Below are positions 49,101 to 61,100 of a stretch of 64,000 bases of DNA, one piece after another (position 1 is the stretch's first letter; each line of letters starts with the position of its first letter). The position numbers and the translations under genes were made by a program. Source of the stretch: Yponomeuta sedellus (taxonomy: Eukaryota > Arthropoda > Insecta > Lepidoptera > Yponomeutidae); NCBI GenBank assembly GCA_934045075.1, contig OW203751.1, positions 2,615,822 through 2,679,821 on the forward strand, given 5' to 3'. The notes under the pieces were generated by a model, which searched no databases, was not told where the DNA came from, and saw only the letters and a list, made by a program, of their open reading frames with translations.

Positions 49101-52100
49101 AGGTGCTAACTCGACGATAGATTTAATACAATAAATAAATAGATAACACCCAAGACCCGAGACAAACTAGAAAAGTTCGTTTCCTAGTTTGATGCGGCCG
49201 GGGATCGAACCCGAGACCTTCGGTTTTAAAGTCAGCGTGCCAAACCGCTGCGCCACCGAGGCGGTCATACTCCTTTATAATATACTCCTTTATAAAAGAT
49301 TACATTAGTTTAAAAGATAAGGTACTCCTTTATAAACATTACTGTTGGACTAATAGTCCTCGCGATAGTTGCCTCACAATACTTTATAATGTTATCCACA
49401 AGAACCCGTTTCGCTTACTTACGCTAAAACCAATACACGTTACGTCACGTTGGTACAGTACTACACATCATAAAAGTCCCTTCGGGAATCTACGTTCGCG
49501 CAGACTGGGAAGAAGTGTAACGAAAGTACCCGAAGCTATAAGTATATTCAACATGATCTTTAACCGATACGGTTAAGGTGCAGAATTGATTGCCGCAGTA
49601 GCGCTACCTATTTCGCTCACGCTAATATTGCCAAATTAATAGTCACCTGCATCGATGACGTTGAATCAACCAATAGCAACAAAGGCGCGCGGCCTGCCAT
49701 ATAATGAAACTATCTGATTGGTCGATCGACTTGCCGCACATCCAACATTTGGTCATCGGCGCAGGTACATCCGGGAGACTTATTTGTGTAGCACTGTACA
49801 TCCAGAAGTACTTTGTACTTTTCTTACACACTATAGGTGCATTAAACTCATTCAGAAAACACAATAAGGCTTAAGTGATGCCTTATGAAAATATAAATAT
49901 TACTTAGGTAATTGTGTGTTATCAATAAAATGTTTAACAAGGACAGAATTTACAAAATCGAAAAGTACATACATTGCGTGCGCGCACGCGCGCTCACACG
50001 CACACACACACTCACTCATTCGCTCACACACACACACACCCTCTCACACACACACACAGTGTGACACACAATTTGTTAATATTTTTTATCTGCTCGGCAT
50101 ATTTGATTGAACTTGTAGTTATCTTTAACAATGTTCATGATTTTATTAAAAGTGTATTCTTGGGCGCATTTTTAAACTATTAAGTAAACTTTATACTATT
50201 TCAATTTTTCATTGTGTCCTTGCAACTTATTCATGAACGAGCGAATCAGGTGCAGCAGAAAACCAGCGCTGATCACTTGTGGCTAGTGGCTAGCATTTCG
50301 CTGAGCTGCAGCCTATTTTTTTTGTTGCCCTTGAGTTCGCACTATTGTATTTCCAATGTTTTTGTGTTTTTCTTGTTCTTCGTATTCTTGTTTCGTTTTG
50401 ATGTTAGGTTTATTAGTGTTACAAAAGAAATGAATGTTTTTCACTTTCACTTACAATGAAATGAGAATGTTCTATCTGAACAATAAAATCACTCACCTGG
50501 CTGAGTCTTGAGTGTTTGTCATAAAAGTAATAAATCTTTATGATAAGAAACACATCAAATTATATAGACTAAGTTTTTCTCAAGCAATGGAAGTGCGGTG
50601 TTACCTAGTACAGGTATAGGTAAGGCTTAAAAGGTAGCTCCAGACACTATGTACCGTTAAATTAGGCAGGTAGGTATATTTCATTACAAGTGTTACAAGA
50701 GTTCCGACGGAACAGTCGGAACAAGTTGCAATGACGGTTCCGCACATGTACTGAACGACTATTTTTAATACCGTTCCCAAAAAAAAATAAGCAATTTAAT
50801 AAAGAAAAATTATTTGGAAAATGGCGCCAAACGTAAAAGAATATAAGCAGAGATTTTTTTTTCTTCACACCCATTCTGGTAGGCAAAGGGAACCATGCCC
50901 ATACAGCCAGTCTTCAGTAGGATTTTTTTATTGATATGAAATGAAAATTAAATTTAATGAGATGCAATGAAAAAAAAAACCTTTTAATAAAGTAATGAAA
51001 AAAATTAAGTAGCTTCTTTTTAGAAATATACGCATTTGCATGAATCATAAAAACTTCTATAATTTTTTTTAGTAAAAACTTCATGGTTGGTTTTTCTTCT
51101 TAATAGACATTATTTTGACAGTAGGGAAAGAGAACGCACGAGTGCGGGAAAGGTAAAAAAAAGCACGAGTGTGTAATAGCCCACATCCCGCACGCTATAC
51201 GTCCCTGCAATACGCCACTTTTTGAGCAACTGTATTAAAAAAGATTTTGTATTGTACCCATGTATGAGTAAAGCTAATTATCAAGAAATACAATCAATAT
51301 GAACTTACCAACTGGCACAGCCGTAGCCAATAAGCTGAATACCCCACTGACGACCATCGATCCACATGCCAGCCACCTTCTGCCCCATCTGAAATACACA
51401 AAATCTATATAAATAAAATTCAAAGTCCTGACTGACTGACTCACTCATTAACGCCCAGCCCAGGCCGTTGGATCTAGGAAGCTTAAATTTTGCACAGACG
51501 GTCTATATATAATGTAGGCAAGGAATAAGATCTGATTTTTTGAAATTCAACCCCTAAGGGGGCGAAAAGGGTTGCCAAAATAAAGAGAAAATTAGAATGT
51601 TGTCTAATTTTCTTGAAACTTAAAATAAATACTCTTCAACACAATTGATTGTACACGTGTTTCGCCGTTTTTCTAAATTTAACCCTTAAGGGAGTGAACG
51701 GGGTTGCACAAAAAGTCAACGCGGACGGAGTCGCAGGCAAAAGCTAGTATACTTATAAATGGCAACGAGGTATCGATCGATATCAACCCTTGTATGTCCC
51801 CACTGCTGGGGCACAGTTCTCTTCCTGCATCGCAGGAAGGTAAGGCCATATTCCACCACGGGGGCCAAGTCCAGGATGGTGGAGGATTGTAAGACAGTGG
51901 CGGGCCTTACTGACAGAAGTTATCAAGCCGCCCGTAAGGCCTCTGACATGGCTTAACGACTGCCATTATATGACAGCCAGCCACTAGCGGTAGTCACGAC
52001 ACGGTCACCCATCCTGCGTTGAGAAATACAGTTATAATAATGAAGAGCTCCTTCAGATCCTCACCTGTCCAGAACAGCTGTGAGGAAAGTATCAGCCGGA

Positions 52101-55100
52101 AGCTCAGTTGCAGAGGCTATGGTGAATGTGAGGAAGATGTCCAGCCCAAGAGATCCCACGTTCCGAACATGACCATCGAACACCTGGGGATAAGGTGGGC
52201 AATGCCCATATTATAGGTATAGAAATAAAAAGGGAGGATGCCCATCGTTTTTTTCTTTTTTCTAGACTTTATAACTGACCAACTGTGCCCCGCGGTTTAT
52301 TAGGGAACGAGATATTGTCCCGCAGTAAAAGGTAGCCTATGTGTAGCCAGGGCGTCAGCTAACTCCATAACAATTTTTGTTATAATCGCTCTAGCCGCTT
52401 AGACGTGAAGGAGTTACAAACATACACACTCACAAACTCGCTCAAGCCGTTGGAGCTAGGAAGCTGAAATTTTGCACAGAGGGTCTATATATAATGTAGG
52501 CAAGGAATAAGAACGGTTTTTTTTTAAATTCAACCCCTAAGGGGGCGAGCAGGCTTGCCAAAATTTGTACGGGAGGCTTCAAGAATGTTGACTGTTTTTC
52601 TAAAAACTTAAGACTCTTCAACACAATTGATTGAACACGTGCTTGCCGTTTTTTTTTAATTTAACCCTTAAGGGAGTGAACAGGGTTGCAAAATTTTGTA
52701 GCTACTAAAGTCCACGCGGACGGAGTCGCGGGCAAAAGTTAGTAAAGGATAATTCACTCACCAGCGAGATGGCCATCCAGATGACGATGAGCAGTATGGC
52801 GTTGCGTCGGAGTCGCGGCGTCCTGAAGAGATCCAGCACTGAGTAGGTGCGGTCTTCCGCTTGGCTCTCCTTTATTGTCTTCAGGGATGATTCCTGGGGG
52901 ACCACGGTTGATTTAACATGATGATATCAACCTTCGAATCGAAAAGAAAGGGATCGCTCGTAGTGCCGGCAACCTGAGTGACCTTAAACGATCACGAAGG
53001 GCGAGATAGGGCGCGTTCAGTGGGAGGATGGGTAGTTAGTTAGTTAGACCTGAGATTTACGCACTTAGCCTCATAGTTGGGCCATTGTACGTAGCAAGCG
53101 CTGAGGTACGTTAACACCTCAGACACTAGGGTTTCCTTACGATGTTTTCCTTCACCGTCAGTGAGTAGTATTGCTACTATAATTTCACAAATGTACATAA
53201 CTTAGAAAACAAAGTCATTGGTACATGCCGGGGTTCGAACCCACGACCTCCCGATTGAGAAGCCGGCGTTCTACGCCGCTCCGCTACCACCGCTCGCGAG
53301 GATGGGTAAACCGTCTATGACTAACGCTAGTGGCATTTGTCCGAGCGGTTCCGTGCTTCGCAAGGCACGCTAAGCAGTTGGTGTCGGCTGCCGTCGATAG
53401 ATGGCAGTCGTTAAGCAAAGTCAGAGGCGTTAGGGCGGCTTGAAAACTTCTAACAGTAAGAACAGCCACTAGTTTTTCAAGCCTCCGCCAAGCCGGACTT
53501 GGCCCCCGCGGTGGAGTATGGTCTATACCTTACTCAGGGAAGAGACCCGCCCCTCGGTGGGGACATAATGGGTTGATGATGATGATGATATTAACCCTTT
53601 GTATGGCCCCACTGCTGGGGCACGGGTCGCTTCCTGCATCACAGGAAGGTCAGGCCATACTACACCACAGGGACCTAGTCCGGGTTGGTGAAGGATTGTA
53701 AGGCAGCGGCGGGCCTTACTGTCACAAGTTCAAGACCGCCCATAAGGCCTCTGACATGGCTTAACGACTGCCATTACGTGACAGCCGGCACTAGCTGCCT
53801 CACGTGCCTTGCTAATCACGGAAGCGCTCGGAAAAAATGTCACTAGCGGTAGTCACGGTTTAGTCGCCGATCCAGCTGCTTACCGCGCCTGTTATTGCTT
53901 AACTTAAGTGATTGGTATCAATCACTCGGTTCGGAGCCAACACAAACTCTTCCCGCGGGTGTCGTAAAAGGCGACTAAGGGACACAAACCGGGGGGTGGG
54001 CAGCAGCGCCCCCTGCAGTACAATTCCACAGAACTGCGATCCCCAACCCGCATGCCCAGCGTGGGGATTATGGGCATTACCCCCTATGATAGCACAACGT
54101 GGCGCTCTTTAGGGGAGGGCTATGCCCAGCAGTGGACTAGTATAGCCTGACGACGACGACGACGACGACTCGGTTCGGCTCGGCCGCAAGTGCTTCTATA
54201 TTCGATATCAACCCTTGTATGTCCCCACTGCTGGGCACGGGTCTCTTCCTGCATCGCAGGAAGGTTAGGCCATACTCCACCACGGGGGCCAAGTCCGGGT
54301 TGGTGGAGGGTTGTAAGGCAGTCGCGGGCCCTACTGTCAGTTGTTATCAAGCCGCCTATAAGGCCTCTGACATGGCTTAGCGACTGCCATTACATGACAG
54401 CCGGCACGGCTTAACGGCTTCTGTATTATGTGTTATTAATTAAATTCGTAGATATATTAGATTTCGAATCTCGGCTGCTCATGTGTAGTGATTGATGTGC
54501 TGTTTCATGTACTCCACTAATCTCATCGTTGATTGATGTTAGCAGAATCTAACTATTTTAGTTCTTATTTTTCATATTATTCTTCTTCAGGCTATATTAG
54601 TCCACTGCTGGACAAAGCCCTCCCCTAATGAGCGCCATAGTGCAAGGTTGTGCCATCATTGGGGGGTAATGCCCATAATCCCCTCGCTGGGCATGCGGGT
54701 TGCGGATCTCAGTTCGGTGGAATTGTACTGCAGGGGGCGCTGCTGCCCACCCCCCTGTTTGTCCCTTAGTCGCCTTTTACGACACCCGCGGGAAGAATTT
54801 AGGTCGCAGCTTCTGTATCATGTATTTTTAATTAAATTCGTAGGTATATTAGATTTCGAATCTCGGCTGCACATGTGTAGGGGTTGATGTGCTGTAGGAT
54901 GTACTCCACTAATCTTATCCTGTGTTAGCAGAATCTATCTTAGTTTTTATTTTTCTTGTTAATGTCGTTGTATTAATCTATAGAAAACGCCACTGGTTGT
55001 ACAATTTATTACACACATATGCACGTATGAATTTTCTGACCTGAAACTGTATTGTACAATTGTTTGTTTTCTTTCAATAACTAAAAATATATCTATCTAT

Positions 55101-58100
55101 AATATAAAAATTACTCGCTGAATGTGTTGGTAAGCGCAAATCTCGAGAGCAGCTGGACAGATTTCAATAATTCTTTTTTTAGAATATTCCTTGAAGTACG
55201 AGGATGGTTCTTACGTAGAGAAAAAAAATATTAAAGAATCGAATGTTAGGGGTACGGAGTTCGCTGGGTCAGCTAGTATAAAATAAAATTTCGAATCTCA
55301 CCGTGAAGTCACTGAGTACCTTCTCCGGGATCTTCGTGTTGTTAATTCTCTCGAACTTCTTCATGATCGTCAGAGCCTTGTCGATCTTGCCCTGGGAGAC
55401 TAGCCACCTGGAAAATAAAACAGTCCAGACCTTGGTAATGAGCTCACTGGTACAAATGGCACCTCTTCTTCTTCAGGCTATATTAGTCTACTGCTGGACA
55501 TAACCCTCCCCTAATGAGCGCCATAGCGCAAGGTTGTGTCATAATTGGGGGGTAATGCCCATAATCCCCACGCTGGGCATGCGGGTTAGGGATCGCAGTT
55601 CGGCGGAATTGTACTGCAGGGGCGCTGCTGCCCACCCCCCGGTTTGTGTCCCTTAGTCGCCTTTTACGACACCCGCGGGAAGAATGAAATGGCAAATACA
55701 TTAGGTTATGTACAGATACAGGAGTTACAAAATCCCCATACATAAGTACTTTCGGAAAGTTATTGTATTTAAGGGGTCAACATTGACATTCAGCAAACAG
55801 AATGTAAATTCTTTGCTTTGAAATAAATTGATTTGATTTAAGCGTAGTTGTATATTAAGAGTCTGATATGGTTATTAAGGAATGATATCACCCCTTTGTA
55901 TGCCCCCACTGCTGTAGCACGGGTCCCTTCCTGCATCGTAAGAAGTTACGGCCATACTCCACCACGGGGCCAAGTGTGGGTGGAGGATTGTAAGACAGTG
56001 GCGGACCTTACTGTCAGATATTATCAAGCCGCCCATAAGGCCCCTGACATGATTTAACGACTGCCATTACATGACAGTCGGACGGCTTAACGTGCCTAAA
56101 CTGCGATGAAATTAATTCCACCTGTACAATTAAGCGCGAGCTCTGACATTCATAAAAAAACGTATTTTTGTTCTCGCACAACCCACGGAGTGGCCAAAGC
56201 TAGTAAGTATGAATAGGGCGCATATGTCAACAAGGCGAAATATCTCCAGTCATTGGTCAAAACTACCACGGCCCGCGTTCTAAGTACCTATAACAGGTAC
56301 TCTTGTACTCACCTAGCGCTCTCGGGCACAACCCACGGAGTGGCCAACGCTAGTACGAAGGGGGCGCTCGTCATCAAAGCAAAATGCGAGCAGTTATTCT
56401 GCAAAAATACCACGGCCCGCGTTCAGGTACTTTTGTAGTCACCTAGCGCTCTCAGGCACCAACCACGGAGTGGCCAAAGCTAGTACAAAGGGGACGCTCG
56501 TCATGAAAGCAAATTGCGTGTAGTTATTTTGCAACAATAGCACGGCCCGCGTTCTAAGTACCGATAACAGGTACTTTTGTACTCACCTAGCGCTCTCGGG
56601 CACAACCCACGGAGTGGCCAAAGCTAGTATGAAGGGGGCGCTCGTCATCAAGGCGAAATGCCTCCAGTCGTTCGCCCAGAGCGCTATCCAGGGTAGCAGG
56701 GAGGCTGCCAGAGTGAAGAACAGGGCTATCGACATATTGGCCACGAAGGTACGCCATTTGGGGCCGACGTACTCGAGGACTGGGGAGAGAGAAGATGATA
56801 GCCAGTTAGGGGTGTATTAATGTGTGAGCTAATAAGAGGCGAAAAAAACCCAGAAACACTCGACTGCGTAAACCAATCACATCACACTATCACACTTCAC
56901 ACTAATATTATAAAGGCGAAAGTTTGTGAGTGTGTATGTTTGTTACTTCTGCACGTCTAAACGGCTGGAGCGATTTCATTAAACTTTGGTATGGAGTTAG
57001 CTGACACCCTGGCTTAACACAGGCTACGTTTTACTGCGAGAAAATGTCTTATTCACATGGGATAAATCGATAAACCGCGGGTAAAGTCGCGGGGCACAGG
57101 TCGTGTTAATAAACGAATCTTATGTGAATTTGATTAGTTCAATTGAAGTTACACGTAGTGTAAGACGACCTCCGACCAGGTGGAATAGCGATCAGCGGAA
57201 TACTGCAGGCAGATGCTGGATGCGGCAAGCTGAAGACAGGGCGCTATGGCGCTCATTAGGGGAGGGCTATGTCCAGCAGTGGACAAATATAGCCTGAAGA
57301 AGATAGAAGAAGATAGAATTGAAGTTAATCCAGTTTTGTAATATTATTTATTTATTTGTTATATTTTATATCTGCGAATTTGACACACACACACATACAA
57401 ATTCATACCTACATACACACAAGAGGACGGGCAAAATCTTACACAATCGCGTTTAGGGGGAGGTCATTGATAAATCTGACGTCTACGTTTTAATTCTAGA
57501 AAAAAAATCTGGGCTGTCTTTTCCTCATTCAATAATTATGAAAAACGTCTTGTAAAAGTAAGCCAAAACCAAATATTGCTATAACAGTGCATTGCGGGTG
57601 CAGCAAAACATCCTTGAGGTGTAGCAAATGTAAAAATGTTCTGATTCAGCATCGCTCAGTGGCTGACCGATGCTGGTATAATCGTTTGGAGGCAAGACAG
57701 CAGCGATGAATAACAAGACTTACTCATTCATCATGCAAGTAACAAAAGAATAATCCATTATGTCCCCATCGACGGGCACGGGTCTCTTCCCCGAGGAAGG
57801 TATAGGCCATATTCCCTTATAGAGGCCGAGTCCGGAGGCTTGCAAGACTAGTGTCCGGTCTTACTGTCAGAAGTTTTCAAACCGCCCTAAGGCCTCTGAC
57901 TTGGCTTAACGTATGCCATTTAGCCATTTATCGACAGCAGCCGGCACCAACTGCTTAACCTGCTTTGCGAAGCACAGAACCACCCGGAAAAATGTCACTA
58001 GCGTTAGTCATAGACGGTCACCCATCCATGCACTGAACGCGCCTTATGTTGCTTAACCCTCGTGATCATTTCAGATCACTCAGGCAGCCAGGGCGACAAG

Positions 58101-61100
58101 CAATTCGATCCGAGCGCAAGAAAAATCCATTACCTATATGTTTAAAATCTTACCCAGGATATACATCATGGTGAAGCAGTTGTCGAAGGCAAATCCCACG
58201 AGGAACCGGCAGGCGGCGAATGCCCAGAAGCTGTTGCAGAATGCCGTGCCCACGCCGGCTATGAAGCCCATCATGTTTGTACCTGGTTAGGCGATAGAGA
58301 ATACTTTATTGCGCATCCAGAAAAAAACAAAACAATATAATTTCCTTTGAAATGAAATGAAAAGAATTTAAAAACCTATTTAGAGGCTAAAAATTCCACC
58401 CATGCCGGGATTCGTACCCGCCAACTCTGGCTATGCGTGCCAACGCTCTTTCCAACTGAACTAATGGGCGACTCACCGGCATCAGTGAAATTGCGAACCT
58501 CTTTACAATATTCTCTGTATTACGAAAAGGATTTATTCAACGTAGCGCGGAAACGGCGGCTTAGTGAACGTTGCAAGTGGAACTAGGTGCCCATTTCAAA
58601 ACCTAGATCATTTTGGAGAAAAAATGGACAAAAGAAACTTCAAAGTAAGTCTTTTCAAAGTCCTCAATTTACAGAATTTACAAAATTGTTATTATAAAAT
58701 ATAGAACTCATGCATTGTACTGGCCGCAATTCCAGACATCATTGTCATCTAAATAATCCCTTACGCTATATTAACGTGCCTCGCGAAACACGGAAGCGCT
58801 CGGAAAAAAATCCACTAGCTGTAGTTACGGGACCTTCACTCATCCTGCACGTGACCGCGCCTTCTTCTTCAGGCTATATGTTAGTCCACTGCTGGACGAA
58901 GCCCTACCCTAATGAGCGCCATAGCGCCCTGTCTTCGGCTGCTAGCCGCATCCAACATCTGCCGGCAGACCGCGCCTGTAGTTGCTTAACTCAAGTGATT
59001 CATTCCAATCACTCGGTTCGACTAGGCCACGAGCGCTCCGTCAGTTAAATATTAACTTAGGGAAATTCTCAATTCAGAAACTAGCCCTATGTGACCTTCA
59101 CCCGCACCTCACTACTATGGCAACATAAAAAACTGTTTCAGAAATATCCGTATATTACGCACAAACAACAGCTTCCTACCTCCTAGCTCCACCATCTTTT
59201 GCCAGGCGTTTTTGCCATAGCGTCCATTACTCACCGCTATCCTAAGCTTCCTAGCTCCTCGCTCCACCATCTTTTGGCAGGTGTGTAACGTCCATTAACT
59301 CACCGCTACCCTAAGCTTCCTAGCTCCACCATATTTTGGCAAGTGTGTAACGTCTATTAACTCACCGCTACCCTAAGCTTCCTAGATCCTAGCTCCGCCA
59401 TCTTTTGGCAGGTGTACAACGTCCATTAACTCACCGCTACCCTAAGCTGGCTAGCTCCTAGCTCCATCATCTTTTGGGTGTATAAAGTCCATTAACTCAC
59501 CGCTACCGCAAGCTTCCTAGATCCTAGCTCCACCTTCTTTTACCAGGTGTGTAACGTCCATTAACTCACTGCTACCTTAAGCTTCCTACCTCCTAGTTCC
59601 ACCATCTTTTGGCAGGTGTAAATGGCCCATTACCCACCGCTACCCTAAGCTTCCTAGCTCCTAGCTCCACCCTCTTTTGGCAGGTGTATAACATTCATTA
59701 ACTCACCGCTACCCTAAGCTTCCTAGCTTCTAGTTCCACCATCTTTTGGCAGGTGTATAACGTGCATTAACTCACCGCTACCCTAAGCTTCCTAGCTCCA
59801 CCATCTTTTGGCAGGTGTATAGCGTCTATTAACTCACCGCTACGCTAAGCTTCCTAGCTCCTAGCTCCACCATCTTTTGGCAGGTGTATAACGTCCATTA
59901 ACCCACCGCTACCCTATGCTTCCTAGCTCCTAGCTCGACACCATCTTTTGGCGGGTGTATAAAGTCCATTAACTCACCCACAAGGGCCGGTATTCGACCA
60001 TACTTGTCGGCGATCCATCCGAACACCAGCCCGCCCACGATGGCGCCACAGAAGAAGATGGCCTGCGCAGTGGCAGCAAGGTTGTCACGCTCGCACACCC
60101 AGTCCAGCTGCGGGGAGAAAGAGATAGTTCTTGTTAGGTAAAACCGTCTTATACGGCCACTTCTATTCTTGCTTATAGGCTACTTGCATAGCTTTAGCTT
60201 ACGATATGAAATGAAATGAAATGGTTTTATTCAAAGTAGCACAGAAACTGCGGCTTAATGAACGTTACAATTCAAACTAGGCGTCCATTTCAAAATCTAG
60301 ATCATTTAGGATAAAAAATGGACAAAAAAACTCCAAACTTAATCTTTTCAAAACTCCTTAATTAAACATAGTTTACATAATTATTATAAACATAGAACTC
60401 ATACATTGTACTGGCTTTAATTCCAGACCTCATTGTCTACTAAATAATCCTTTATGTTATAGTAGTCCTTTTGGCACAAATTATGCTTAGCATATTTTGT
60501 GAACCGCGATTCAGGCAAGCTTAATATATCTTCAGGGATTTTACTATAGAAGCGTATACAATGCCCCATGAAGGATGTATAAACCTTTGCCAGCCTAAAT
60601 AGTGGGAACAGAAGTTAATGTTTATTTCTAGTATTTACATTGTGTTGGCTACCTAAAGTTTTAAAGTTACTGATATTTTTCCTAACGTACATAATGTTGT
60701 CATATATATATATATTGATAGTCCTAAAGCTAGTGCAAACCCTGATATCTGCTTACCCCTCCAGGGTATAAGCGTTTATTTATGTATGTACAGTGAATGT
60801 AGTACGCCACTTAACAGTAATAGGGTTGACAACATTGTCAAATAATCAAAAATTTTACGATATTAGGGAGAGCTACATAATAAAAGGATTTAAAACACTG
60901 ATTTAGTTTTATAAAAACTTGCACTTGCATTTGGGAGCCTGAGGATGCCTCGTGTTAGAGGCGAAACGCGTCGCGTGTTTTTTCACATAAGTATTGGTGT
61001 CGGTGGTAGTGTGTTCGTGTCTTGCTTCTGCTTGAAAAAGTGGCAGGGAGGGCGGTGCATTAACTAACTGCATGGTGCTTGTGGGATTTTTGGCGGAATT

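Noticed and set aside
59165..59977. CRISPR-like regular repeats
   Set aside because: Repeats are contiguous without unique spacers of constant length, in an animal intron; a minisatellite.
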